From Apostichopus japonicus (taxonomy: Eukaryota; Echinodermata; Holothuroidea; Aspidochirotida; Stichopodidae): a DNA stretch of 64,000 bases. The notes below the pieces were generated by a model, which was not told the origin of the DNA, ran no database searches, and saw only the letters and a list, made by a program, of their open reading frames with translations. The stretch covers positions 10,911,001 to 10,975,000 of the forward strand of contig NC_092561.1 in NCBI RefSeq assembly GCF_037975245.1, in the 5' to 3' direction. Both the position numbers and the translations under genes were made by a program. Below, one piece after another: positions 36,401 to 48,029 of this stretch. The stretch's first letter is position 1; every line of letters begins with the position of its first letter.

Positions 36401-37271
36401 CAAAAATATCTTGTTTCCACGACTTTTGTAGAGTATTATGGTATTATTAACCCCATTAAAACTTCTTGGAATGGACCCGCTCTGGATGGGAATATGGATT
36501 TTGCTTTTCCAAACAATTGCTACTTTAACAAAATGCTTTACAATGGTATGATCCGTTCGAAAGATATTTACAACAAGTTACTAGAGGAATCGAAGTTGAT
36601 TCAGAAATCCTATACGAAATGGTGTGCTACCATCAATATTACTGAGGAAGATTGATCTTTTTATTTTTCAGTGCCATTCAAGTGTTCTAGTGATGTTGAT
36701 TTGAGGTGGTTTCAGTATAGGCTGCTTCAGAGGATTATCCCGTCCAATAAGTACTTGCATTTGATAAAAGCAATTACTCATGATACTTGTACTTTTTGTC
36801 ATAGGTATGTTGAGACAATTGAACATTTGTTCTATTATTGCCCACTCTCAGTTAGGCTTTGGAATCATCTCCAAACTATGTTAAATAAAAAAGATATTGG
36901 TATAGTAATAGACATTAAGACAGTGTTGTTTGGTGCGGACATTGCCAGAGAGCTGAATTTGATTATAATTTTAGTTAAGAAATTCATTTTCAACTGCAAA
37001 GTACGGAAAGAAATTCCACTGCAGAGTAAGTTACTATTGTTTCTGAGGGACTATTTTCTATTACAAAAAAAAAACATTTTTTTGCGTAATATGAAAAGCA
37101 GTGTTTGGAGGAAATATTGGTACCCTTGGTATAATTTTTTTAAACTTCAGAATGTAATAAAATAAATACTTTTTAGTTTCATCTAGGAATTTTTCCTAAG
37201 TCACCACTAGAGCTATATTATGTGAAGTTATAGTTGTAAGAGAAATAAATTTAAAAAAAAGAGGGGAAAAA
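33466..37271 (+). mobile_element. Tx1/L1-like LINE, nearly complete ORF2, inactivated
   Basis: Inserted in the lectin B 5' flank after AATCAAAGATTG; lectin A (about 2086-2100) shows the empty site. At most a 4-bp ATTG is duplicated. The left end reads AIRDARKALWAKLPESD (33472-33540), the tail of ORF1, so the element is 5'-truncated. ORF2 starts at the ATG at 33863. The 3' end is A-rich (TTTAAAAAAAAGAGGGGAAAAA). Stops and frameshifts in ORF2 make it non-autonomous. Confidence 0.85.
33863..37165 (+). pseudogene. LINE ORF2: endonuclease, reverse transcriptase, Cys/His knuckle
   Basis: Domain order is that of an L1/Tx1 ORF2. An APE-type endonuclease spans about 33863-34600 (VVLYGPNNDTP, IIVGDWNLV, RLDLFLVSS, TDHSLI). 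A linker with RNMKKNKSPGSDG follows. The reverse transcriptase spans about 34905-35860 (GVITLIPKGGKP, NNWRPISLLN, NQSGFLGGRYI, ERGCRQGDPLSPYLF, the catalytic YADDTTFF). The C-terminal region ends in CTFCHRYVETIEHLFYYC near 36790-36850. Lesions: in-frame stops near 33977, 34337, 34889 and 35148, a frame disruption near 35150-35300, and more breaks near 35852 and 36650. In the intact element ORF2 nicks target DNA and copies its RNA there; this copy cannot. Confidence 0.85.
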
Positions 37272-37555
37272 ATTGCTCTTGATTACTTCATATCTGGACG
37301 ATTTGATTGGCAGAAAGTGTGCGGCTGGGTGGGACTGATACTAAGGGATCTGTACTTTCAACAATTGTTTTCCCAGAATCACTTGCATGTTTTAAATTGC
37401 TCTCTCCACGCACCGCTCTCTCTGTCTCTCTCTCATTTGCTGTTTACAATATTCTGTGCGATAACTTAAGAACAGAGGTTCGAGTTAAACAAATGATGTA
37501 AAATTCAATTTTAAAATTGTGTGATGTTAAAACTTAATGAATTAATTATTTCGAT
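37272..37555. other. Displaced 5' flank of lectin B
   Basis: Matches 2096-2395 upstream of lectin A, including the GCAGAAAGTGTGCGGCTGGG segment and the CT tract. The LINE has moved it 3.8 kb further from the lectin B promoter. Confidence 0.75.
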
Positions 37556-37891
37556 ATAAAGTCGGTTGCTTGGTTAACAATAAAAAATATTGCACAGTTG
37601 TTTTATGTTTTTTTTGGGGGGGGGGGGTTAAATTACGTCGTAGACCAGACCTTCATTACTGCCGGTATTACGTATTATGCTCACCTTCTAATTTACCACA
37701 AGTTTCCAAATGGGAGGGGACACCTCTGCGCTTAGACTGATCCCCTACACGACTTAACATCTTAGTCTCCACCCCCGGTATAAGCAAGTGGTTGCGCCCC
37801 TGATCGACAACCTTATCAGAATTGGAAGGATGCCCCTAAGAATCTGAAACACCACTTACAGTTTCAATATTTCTAGAAGTCGTATATTCAT

Positions 37892-38245
37892 GAAGCCTTG
37901 TAAGCATTTAACGAATCTCGTGATCTACGTGATGACGCTACGGCAGAAACTCAAGATCATGGGAACTTTAGAGCTCTTCAAGAACTGGGCATTGTGTCTG
38001 GGGACAAGGAACTTAAGAAAAATCTGGAGATGAGAGAATGAGTTTCCCATCTGCATTTAAAGAAGACATGCAAGGAGAAATTGTGGAGACGATGTGAGCA
38101 ACGTATAGTCATAGGGCGTCGTGATCCAGAATGTACCAGTGATAGCCTTAACTAGGCTTCCTGCAAACTCCCAGAGGTGGCACATAATTATGATGTCTAT
38201 AAGCGTACAAACAGTAGGATACCAATTAAGTGCATGATATTTTAG
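37892..38245 (+). pseudogene. Decayed coding segment of an unrecognised protein
   Basis: 118 codons in one frame, interrupted only by point-like stops at 37901 (TAA), 38039 (TGA) and 38153 (TAG). Between them the text is strongly protein-like: FNESRDLRDDATAETQDHG, ALQELGIVSGDKELKKNLEM, LHLKKTCKEKLWRRCEQR, RRDPECTSDSL, CKLPEVAHNYDVYKRTN, ending KCMIF and TAG. No indels are needed. I do not recognise the family. It could be the C-terminal exon of a host gene copied here, or a transposon protein. No splice sites or partner exons were established. Confidence 0.45.
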
Positions 38246-38249
38246 TTAA

Positions 38250-40221
38250 CTTTAGTAGAATTCATAAGCTTATTTGCAGTTACGGTATTTCAGTAACGGA
38301 ACTGGTTCGAGAGGGGGGAAATCGCTTTGCTCTTTTCCTTTGTTTATGATTTCCCAGTATTACGTACTACCCTTTACTTTAGAAGATCTCTATGTGATTC
38401 TGGATCATCTTGTAAGTTAGCAAGTAATTCAGCCTTGATGATTTTCCAGCCACCAATGTCTTATATGCAATCGTCCCAATCAACTGTTGAGATAATTAAT
38501 GTACTCTGCACTTTTTATCCCACCGAGAAAACCAAGGAAGGGAGTCTTCCGGTCACATATTCTAAATTTGTACCTTCTAACCTTCATGAGATGTGTAGGG
38601 AAGTTGAATTGAGTTGGAACATCATCTTGATGGAGTCAAGTTGTTTGACCAGTGTGGTCAAACTGTCACCTCTCTTGGAAGTGATCTGAACAAATAACAG
38701 AGAAGTTGCGTGGATTCCAGTAGTCCCTCCTCATCTTCACCAGCCATTCTTTCTCAGAAATGATGGACTCCTGAGAGGAAACCTGTTAAGTTTAAATGGG
38801 AATATTACAGTAAACGAGTTCTTTTGGTTGACAAATACTAACATAATGTAGACCGTGAGAGTCACTGTTTCAGATGTCGTCTTAAGGTGAAATCTTCAAA
38901 TATCAGTTAACTCTTGAAACCAGTCAACAAAATATACAATTATAGTTTTTTTTTAATAAATACAGAGATGTGAGATGTACTGTGGAACACATTTTTAAAT
39001 TTCCCGGTTTGAGGCACCAATCTCAAAGGTTTTTTTTTCAAAGGTTTCTCAGTTCCCCAAAAGTTGTTTTTTTGGGGGGGGGGAGGGGGGGCAAAAATCT
39101 CCAGGTTCACACATTTGAAGGTTGGCAGGTATTCATTTATATCTATACGCTAAAGAATTCTGTTTGCTTCACGTTTTTTTTCTCAAATTTCGTTGTGCAT
39201 TTTAGTTTTTCATACATTTTGTTTTGCTTGTTTTCATTTTCTCAAATTTCTTTTCCAGTTTAAACTTTTATATTTATTTATGCCTAGCTACGACACTCAA
39301 TGTGGTTGGCAAGAACCCCACCAGTCAGAGATCTTGCTGCCTGCTTGCCCCCCCCCCCCCCCCAAAAAAAGACATTAGTAAGCCAAAATATCGGACATAT
39401 ATAATATCAAAACAAAATGTTCTTAAGCCTACAAGTACAAAATAACGTTACTAACATTCGAGTAACGATGGCTTTCGCCAATGGCTAGCCTAACGTTAGA
39501 CATAAACTTTACTTGTTAGGCCTAACGTTATCAGTATTACTGTTAGTGAGACACAAGGTCGTGTTCAACTTTATTAGATCCCCAAAAGGGAAATTACATG
39601 CTCGCATAAAATGAAAATTAAGAAAAATGGTAAAAGGTTTGTGTCAGTATACGTAGCCTATTCCAACATAAGATAATACCGTAGACCTAGGCTAAGGGCC
39701 TAAAGTCAGTGGCATAAACCAGTCTTTTCTAATTTCATCTGGAGTGTCTCTGTTGTTATTATTTTGCATCTTTCTCTTTCGGAAGGGACCAGACTAGAAA
39801 AGCTTATATGCTTTTTCTGATTCCTCTACCAATAACTCCCTCTATAGTTTGGAATTTATACTAGAGACAAAATCACTCGTTACCATGTTGAAGATCAGAA
39901 AAAAATATTAAATGATGTATTGTGTTTATTAAATAAATCCTCATGAAATTACTTTCTGTATTATGTGATAAAATAAATGTATTATGTAGAAATAAACTTT
40001 AAATTATGCGGGGACATGTCGACCGTATCAGATAACGTAGAGCCATAGAGGCATAGGCCACCCTGGATTGTTGCTAGGTGTGTTAGGCTACTGGGTGTGT
40101 GTACTTTTAGAATTAATGGCACTTGTGCAGTTTGTGTTAGACCGGTTGACTAGCTTGGACTGAGCACTCGCTCGTGCCTTGTTAGGAAAACGTTAGGGTG
40201 AGATTGCAGTGGATTATTGTC
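38250..40221. other. No gene supported; LINE 3' tail fragment
   Basis: The frame at 38327-38689 has no recognisable domain. 39561-39600 on the minus strand reads ATTTCCCTTTTGGGGATC..ATAAAG, the style of CR1/L2-group LINE 3' ends. Poly-G (39072-39090) and poly-C (39350-39363) runs are present. Confidence 0.4.
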
Positions 40222-40229
40222 ATTCAATA

Positions 40230-40512
40230 CAGGCGCGTAGCCGAGGGGGGCGAAGGGGCGACCGCCCGCCCCCCCCCCCCCGCCCTTCAGCATATTTTTT
40301 TGTAATTTTGTTATGATATCGCTAGTAATTTCAAAATATAAATGCTTAGATGCAACTTACAAAGCCTGGGAAGTGCTATTTCCAGCGATCTGGGAGACAT
40401 TTTCGGTCAACATTTTCTTGTACGCTTCGCGCCAACTCATAGTGGCGCTACACTTAGATAGTTTGCCTGCAGGCTTCGTCCCTCCCTTGGCAAATTCTTC
40501 GCTATGAGCCTG
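40230..40512. mobile_element. hAT-like MITE (CAGGCGCGTAGCC ends), copy 1
   Basis: Starts CAGGCGCGTAGCC and ends with the decayed GCTATGAGCCTG, flanked by a perfect 8-bp duplication ATTCAATA (40222-40229 and 40513-40520). The shared core is at about 40365-40462. Non-coding. Just beyond it is a local duplication of ATTCAATATGGGGTATT units (40513-40580). Confidence 0.85.
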
Positions 40513-40520
40513 ATTCAATA

Positions 40521-42854
40521 TGGGGTATTTATATGGGGTATTGTCATTCAATATGGGGTATTCATATGGGGTATTGTCATTCCTATTGGGATCTGACTGT
40601 TGCCCGTTCTCTATGTTGCATGCAGGAGCTGTTGGATATTCCCAGGGGTGATTTTTTTTTTTTTGTCCTTATCTTTTATTTGTATATGTTTGTTTTAAAG
40701 GTGTTGTAATTTAGTGTATTATCTCAACTTGTACTTTAAGTTCTAAATCTGATTTGATTTTGAGGCTTTGGCTGCTATACTCAGTACTTGTAATTCTGGT
40801 GAGCTGTGGAAAGCGAGCACAGCATAATATTTAAAATAACCGAACCAATCATTTTACTTTCTGTTTGCTGTACTCTTTTACAGTTTTAGTCTGTTAGAGT
40901 CCATTTGGGAACCCAAATAAACCGGGTCCAGCATCGTACTGGCTCACCACATTTTCATTGCCTCATTACCTATATAGAAAATACCAACCTGTGTACTAAT
41001 AAAGTAACCAGGCCCATTGACGCCAACCTCTACTCCCCCCCTCCCCTCCCCTCCCCCTCCAGGAACCGAGTAAAATCCACTAACATAGCCTTTGATAACT
41101 TATAATGCAGGTGACCATAAACGTTGCCAAGGAATTTCCGCACTGTAATATTTCTCTGAGGGAAACCAAAATATGAGATGAAGGACATCGTGAATTTAAT
41201 CCCTTCTTTTCTATTTCAAGCACTGAAGGCAAAGCAAAGGCAAAAACGTTTATCAAACACCATGTTGTTTAATACGGTTTTGCTACCAAATATCAAACTG
41301 CATAAAAAGTAAAATGCACTTAGCAGTAGAGGAAACATTATAACTACATGCATCCAAAAGTTTGTAAAATGCCTGGTAATGTCGAATTGTGACACTTAGC
41401 AGGTTATACTGCGAGTAATATGTGTTGCAGCGTCAGCCATTATAAAATCCCCAGGGTAGTTTATCCGAGGGGGATACTAACCACTGTGAGACATCCGCCA
41501 CGTGGGGTCAGCACAAATTCAATTTCACTCACTTTGGGAATCATACACACACACATTCATATATATATATATAATTATTATATATACATACCCAGACATA
41601 CACAGGAACACACTCTTCAAGTGATGGTCCAAGAATGTTTTTCAAGCAATGCTAATGTTGAGTGTGGGGTGTTTTTTATCCTGATTTAATACATGCGTGC
41701 ACAAAGTTTTTTTTCTCACAACAATGGTGCCTAGTCACAGACAAACAAATTCTTCCATAAGTATTATAATAATATACTAGAATTTTTTTTGTTTAAACAA
41801 AGAATTTCATTCTTCCTGGCTTTTATGTAATGAACTTTACTGAACAATACCACACAAAGACAAACAAAATAAGAAAAGTACAATTAAAATTTAAATTTCA
41901 TTAAAATAAAAAAACCAATAAAAGCAATTAACATTCTTCAAAATTTCAAAGTCTTTGCACTTTTAAATTGATCGAAATTAAATGAAAATATAGAAAGCCA
42001 ACCAACTTTGAAAAATCAATATACAGCGGTTAACAGTTGAATCAATAAATGGAATGTACATTGCAAGATATACATGATGAATAAAATTTCATATCTAAAT
42101 AAATTATTAGCATTAATATGAGGTAAAAGATGGAATAAATAATACTAAATTACCACATACACGGATCATTAATTCATTGATTCCATCGCATCGAGTTACT
42201 TGGAAAATGTTGCAAAACATGTTTTACCAGTTCATTGACTGCCAAGGACAAAGTTTAAAACTTATCACCTAGGTTATAGCTTAAGATTTCTTACAGAACA
42301 TTTCCTATCTCGGCACATAATTTCAGAAGCCATTACAATATTAATACAACCAGTGGATGATGTCAAACAACATCTAGTAAAGCCAGTGGTTTTTTTGCTG
42401 GTGCTTTATACACCCATGCTACATTTGGGTAAGCTACCAAAAACCTGTGCATACAGTTATCAAAACGTTAGGACAAAACCTGGATTTGATAAACTCTTCA
42501 GAAAACATATTTCAGTGCTCCTTGAGCTTTGAGGGTTATCTATTGGGGAATAATGATTCCTGTAGAGGTCTATACAATTAGTTTGTGACCTTACAGCAAT
42601 CAGCCATGTCGCGATTCGGACGGCACATCTTGATATATATGTGACATTTTAAAGTATGTCGTCTCGTATGTTATGAATATTCGTCACATCGCAGGAAAAA
42701 CTATCAGGAAAACTAGCCTACACATTCAGTGTTGGTAGGTTGAGTAAATGTCTTAATATTAATAACATATATATATATATATATATATATGAGACAACAT
42801 ACTTTAAATGTCATACATATATATATATATATATATCAATGGTTTACTTGACAA
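40521..42854. other. No gene supported; microsatellites
   Basis: AT-rich. (AT)n tracts at 41553-41590, 42766-42790 and 42818-42836; a CT-rich C-tract near 41032-41060. No coding region recognised. Confidence 0.4.
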
Positions 42855-43222
42855 TTAAAGGGTGTGAAGACTCGCGCAAAAAGAAACGTCTAATGTCGGT
42901 AATCTGACCTAGTTTCGAATGAGGTGTAACAGAAGTGTTAGACACCACCATCGATCCCAGAAAATACACACACAGCTTGCTACTGTCAGTAATTAGACAC
43001 TAGTGTACAGTCAGTACATACAGCTGCGGTCAATACCCACAACACAGTGTATAAACGATACAGCGATGGACATCTCAGGTCCAGCTAAAGATGACAAGGT
43101 ATCCCGTTTCATTACTGTCTGCATTTTGTAGCGACACGAACAAAACGTCACTTGCAAGGAACAGAAAGTTAACTTTTTCAGATGGCCGCATGCGGTTTGG
43201 GGCGAGTCTTCAATGCCTTTAA
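42855..43222. mobile_element. TTAA-type MITE, copy 1
   Basis: Begins TTAAAGGGTGTGAAGACTCGC and ends GCGAGTCTTCAATGCCTTTAA: imperfect inverted termini with TTAA at both edges, as left by piggyBac or Kolobok transposases. Two more copies are at 47233-47659 and 57352-57724. Non-coding. Confidence 0.85.
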
Positions 43223-44055
43223 TAGCCACAGTTTCACTCAAATACAACCGTCTGTGTTACATTAATTGATTACTTTCAGAATTCTGGATAAAGAATGATA
43301 AAGTTATTCATGTCATGAAATTTAATCTCATTTTGATTGAGGATGAATCAGTGAGACATTTCTTTTAACAATAATAAGGATTTTCAATTGAACCAAATAG
43401 CATGCAAGACTAACCATTATAATGATCCACCAACAGTATGCAATACTAACCATTATAATACTTCAACAGTGTCTTTCCAATACACATGAAATCATTTACA
43501 TCAGTTTACATCATTTGTCTATATACCTATATACATAACATATGGAAACTTCATTAATGCTTCCATCATTAACATAGAGTTACACTGCTGCCAGACCAAC
43601 AGAAAGCAAGGTATGTTTGGTTATTACAAAGACCTACTGATTACATCATGTGTTGTGCAGGACTGTGGTTCTGGGCAAGGTACATTTTCTGGCAGTAAAA
43701 CTTGATAAAGGTGATAGCTATTTTACTGATAAAACTTTGAGGGAAAGAATGTAATATGGAATAAGTTATAGGAATAACATGAATACAATTGCAGTTGGTA
43801 CGATGAGGTGAGCAAAAACCCACACTAAACCATAAATTGATGGGTCACAAAGCATACCAAGGCTAACTAGAGTAATACATTATGTTTACTTACATCTTCT
43901 TAATACCTCATTTTTCATCCAGCTATATAAAAGTACAAGGGCAATGGCAGTGCAGGTAAATGATAATGAATTGAGGTAATAACATTTTACCACTGAGATG
44001 CTGTTACAAAATTATCTAGATTATCTCCAATGTTTTAGTTGAGCTTGCAATTAGA
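43223..44055. other. No gene supported
   Basis: AT-rich unassigned sequence. A short duplicated phrase (GCA(T/A)GCAAGACTAACCATTATAAT-like) occurs near 43400-43460. Confidence 0.4.
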
Positions 44056-44063
44056 CAATTAAG

Positions 44064-44359
44064 CAGGCGCGTAGCCAAGAGGGGGGGAGGGGTGACCGCC
44101 CACCACCCCCCTTGAGCATATTTGTTTGTATGTTTTTATGATATCGCTAGTAATTTCAAAATAGAAATTGCTAAGATGCAACTTACAAGGCCTGGGAAGT
44201 GCCATTTCCAGTGATCTGGGAGACATTTTCGGCAAAAATTTTCTTGTACGCTTCGCGCCAACTCATGGTGGTGCTACGCTTAGATAGTTTAGATATATGG
44301 CTCTGATAGTTTGCCTACAGGTTCGCCCCTCCCTTGGCTAATTCCTGGCTACGCGCCTG
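44064..44359. mobile_element. hAT-like MITE (CAGGCGCGTAGCC ends), copy 2
   Basis: Perfect inverted termini CAGGCGCGTAGCC / GGCTACGCGCCTG with a perfect 8-bp duplication CAATTAAG (44056-44063 and 44360-44367). Same family as 40230-40512, with the core at about 44191-44288. This is the best-preserved member in the window. Confidence 0.92.
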
Positions 44360-44367
44360 CAATTAAG

Positions 44368-45186
44368 ACTATGATGATGTTTCACTCCAATTCATGATTG
44401 TGAGATAAAGCAGTAGTATAACTAGTGAGGAACCGAGATTGAAAACTTAACAGACTGGCAGGTCAAACAACAACCCCCTGGCAAAAAAATATCAATTCCA
44501 AAGAAATTAGAGAGGCAGTGTTAAACTATTTCTGTGAGTGAACTATCGTAACCCTCCCTCCACCTCAATACTTTTCACATTTCACAAAGAAAAGATTGGG
44601 CTACTCCTGGTAATAATTAACAATAAATTAATAATTAACAACACAACAATTGTCATTTCAGTACATGTCAGGCTTTCACTCGTGACAATAGAATCGGCAC
44701 ACTAGAACTACATTAAAGTAGAACAATAATGAAATATCCAATTAATTTCTTTTTGTTGACATTCAGTTACGGATTTGAAGTTAGAGGCAACTAAAATACA
44801 TTGAAGGTTATGCGAGAATATCTATGAAGATTGAAGTGTTCGGAAACAGGGAATCCTGCAAAATTATCACGATTAGATTTTTTGTGATTATTAAAACCAA
44901 AGCGGGAACCAAGAATTTTAACCACAGTGCCCGGGGTAATATGAGGGCATATTTGGCACTGAGGTTTTCCGCGACAGAAGTTACCTGCGGAGGTGGAAAC
45001 TGGGTAAGGAAGTCTGTAGGAAATGAGTCAAAATCTAACGTTGGGGGCTTAACAAATAGATAACATGGGGGGTACCTTAAAAGATTCTCCTACAGACAGT
45101 ATTATTATCTAAAACAGTACTCTTTGTCAATTTATTTCTCTGCGGAGTACACATGGATTGTCAGAAAATATAAGAGAAAAGCAGAG

Positions 45187-45224
<38 letters not shown>

Positions 45225-45888
45225 TCAACACCTGTCACAATAGGTAGCTGGTTTAGGCAAAGTATGACAGACAGGCTTCAAACTTCAATATGTTTTACAA
45301 TGTTAGTTGGGGTGCAGTTTTGAAACTGGATAGTATAACATGGACTAATAGATACAGATACCCTTGTTACAATGAGTAGCTGTTCTACTGAAGGTAAAGC
45401 ATTCAAGATTAGCAGTGTCTTTTACCAAGGCTTAAGTATATTCAAACAAGAACTCATGAAAGCATAATGTATCAGTTTCAACTAGATACATAGCTCAAGG
45501 AGAAAAAAGACTATAAAATGTGGACAGTAAGTTTGACTATAAATACAGTTGTGTCTTGCAAATTTATGCTTACATGGCTGCAAACATCATTGTATCACTG
45601 AGGGCTATGAGAAGACAGGTGCAATGTGCTTCAACATGCTTAAGGCAGCTAGTAACACCATGACATGACACCATAAGTGGTAATACATCTGCAAGTCTAT
45701 AACAGCCTAGAGAAAGGTGTACTAATTGAAAAATAAAAATATGTTTATGAGACACCATTCTTTTAACCATGATATAAGACCTTATCACTGACTGATATAT
45801 AGCACATTTGCACCATCCCAAACTGGTCTCATATTTTCACACACACTTCATCTAAGTCCGAAAGCTGTAACATCAGGAGCATTTCCGT
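44368..45888. other. 3' flank of the GAS2-family gene; no other gene seen
   Basis: Lies downstream of the GAS2 stop codon on the minus strand and may contain its 3' UTR. A minus-strand AATAAA occurs near 45129-45134 but is unproven as a poly(A) signal. (AT)n at 45189-45222. Confidence 0.4.
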
Positions 45889-46074
45889 TCAGGTCCTTTC
45901 TGATTTATACCGGCCACTAATCACAAAGAAGTCTTCGGGTACTGGTTCCCCAGACTCAGTGGTCATATTCCTGCTGTGGAGTCTAAAGCTGGTTGGTTCA
46001 TGTCGTATCAGGTAGTGTTCTAGGGTGTCCCAACCACCTCCGACTCTTACCATGACATGTCTACCACGTAACAT
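45889..46074 (-). CDS. GAS2-family gene, last coding exon (GAR domain, second half)
   Basis: After a CTCCTTCTTCAG acceptor, this phase-0 exon encodes [20 protein letters not shown], the signature of the GAR (GAS2-related) microtubule-binding domain, then YLIRHEP. A short tail of about 35 residues (ending SGRYKSERT) runs to TGA. The usual DPC after the histidine reads EPT here. Confidence 0.9.
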   Translation of the reverse strand: MLRGRHVMVRVGGGWDTLEHYLIRHEPTSFRLHSRNMTTESGEPVPEDFFVISGRYKSERT

Positions 46075-46442
46075 CTGAAGAAGGAGGAGTCACAAATTTA
46101 AGAAACAATCTTGCATTTCCAAAACCTGATGTGATTTATTTCATTTCAAACTTTTTTTATAAGGCTCTGTCCCTTTTAACATATTTGAATTAGTACTGCA
46201 GTGCATGATGAATTCTGACAATAACAGATCAACTTTAAGCAGCCAAGAGAAAGATAAAATATGTCATTGTGTTGATAATAACATTTAACAAGAAAGCCAG
46301 TTAGCTCTGTGATTCCTTGCAGGTAACCCACATCTATCCATGGACCTTTCTTAACACATGAGGTGTCCTTAGACTAAGGACTAACTATCTGTATGATTCA
46401 ATCAGCTCCTGCTGCTGCTTAAGTAAATAAGGTTTCCTCCAA

Positions 46443-46757
46443 AGGTCACAATATGATAACGATCCATTTCATTCTAACAATATCATAACTCCTCTATTTT
46501 TCCGTACTAGTTTCAAGTAGATTGTTAATCCCATGGGCACCTCCAAGGGTCACAATATGTTAAAGATCCATTTCATTCTAATAATATCGTGACTCCTCCC
46601 CTACTTTTCCATACTAGTTTCACGTAGATTGTTAATCCCCTGGGCACCTCCAAGGGTCACAATATGTTAAAGATCCATTTCATTCTAATAATATCATGAC
46701 TCCTCCCCGACTTTTCCATACTAGCTTCACATAGATTGTTAACCCCATGGGCAAAGA
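46443..46757. repeat. Three tandem units of about 105 bp
   Basis: Units starting GGTCACAATATG at 46444, 46548 and 46654, each running through GATCCATTTCATTCTAA and ATTGTTAA(T/C)CCC(A/C)TGGGCA. They lie in the last GAS2 intron. Non-coding. Confidence 0.85.
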
Positions 46758-47232
46758 AAATCAGACATTTTCATTTCTTTCAATGTTTGTGTTTTTGCAT
46801 CATTACTGAAATGAAACTTAGAACTGTCAAGCTAATTAGATGCATTGTTTTATGATGAAAGTTGACAACAATAACTCATCTCTCATGTTGTCAGATACAT
46901 TCAATTCAAGTTAAAAATAAACTATTAAATGTGCACATCTTTCCAATAAAACGACAAGACCAGGGAATGAGCTACTCAGTGGCACATAGCACAATGCTAT
47001 TACTAACTGATCAAACTGTTGCACAGCTGCAGGTTTATAGTTTTCTTTGTTACACATAGATCCCTCTTGTATTTGAGAAAAACAATGTATGCCTAAACCT
47101 AAAAAAATTGCTATGGGAAATGTTACATATTATTCTCTATTCAGTCTGCAGATTGGGTCATAACAGAAATATGTTGCATACAACAGATAACATTGCTAAA
47201 TACTGTCCTCTGTTAACAGGGATTTATGTTAA

Positions 47233-47659
47233 TTAATGGGTGTGAAAACTCGCACACAAAGAAACGTCTAATGCCGGTAATCTGACCTATTTTCGAATGT
47301 GGTGTAACAAAAGTGTTAGACACCACCATTGATCCCAGAAAATACACACACAGCTTGCTACCGTCGGTAATTAGACACTAGTGTACAGTCAATATGTATG
47401 TATGTATTTGAGATCCTCCTGAATGCAGGAACTCGCGAAGAAGCCTCACTGGCTTATATACAGCTACGGTCAATACCCACAACACAGTGTATACAGCAGC
47501 GAAGGACATCTCATGTCTAGATCAAAGATAACAAGGTATCACGTTTCATTACTGTCTGCATTTTCTAGCGACAAGAAAAAAACATCACTTGCAAGCAACG
47601 GAAAGTTAATTTTTTCAGAGCGCAGCACACGGTTTGGGGCGAGTCTTCAATGCCTTTAA
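47233..47659. mobile_element. TTAA-type MITE, copy 2, with SINE fragment inside
   Basis: Same family as 42855-43222, with TTAA at 47233-47236 and 47656-47659. About 65 bp at 47395-47460 (GTATGTATGTATTTGAGATC...) are an inserted 3' piece of the SINE found whole at 49400-49668. The right edge lies about 20 bases from the splice donor of the GAS2 exon at 47680. Confidence 0.85.
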
Positions 47660-47679
47660 AGAGCTTATAGCTGACTTAC

Positions 47680-47769
47680 CCGCACAAAGACTAGCTTTCC
47701 AAGTATATTATATCGCCCTTCAGATACCCGGTGAACATCAACCTTACAGACCTTGGCGATACACTGGAC
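47680..47769 (-). CDS. GAS2: GAS2-family gene, coding exon 5 (GAR domain, first half)
   Basis: A 90-base, phase-0 exon between acceptor TTCCCACAG and donor CGG|GTAAGTC. It encodes VQCIAKVCKVDVHRVSEGRY, then NILGKLVFVR. SEGRY followed by FVR and then [15 protein letters not shown] in the next exon is the GAR domain consensus. The usual Cys-x-Cys pair is reduced, with single cysteines in QC and VC. Confidence 0.88.
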
Positions 47770-48029
47770 CTGTGGGAATAGGAAAACTAGTAGTAAACCA
47801 GCAGTTACTTGACATTAAATACATTACATATGTAGTGCTAACCCTGGCTGAAGTTCATACTGCAGATGGAAAGCAGTATAGATCTAAACAGAGTCAGTGC
47901 TTACATGGTTGATGACTGGGAATCATGTGACATAATACCACAATCATGAAAGAAAGACAGAGGGACATTGTTTGTTGTTGGTAACATATTTTGCATGCTA
48001 ACTCTAACAACAAAGAGCTGAATTTGCAT

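Larger units (their letters stand above)
32354..37555. repeat. Duplicated block, copy B (paralogous to 1-2395)
   Basis: Aligned in the same order and orientation with 1-2395: lectin exon 2, intron 1, exon 1, TATA-like box, 5' flank and CT tract. It is interrupted here by the LINE at 33466-37271; copy A instead carries the LINE at 583-1500. Similarity fades after about 37555 / 2395. Confidence 0.85.
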
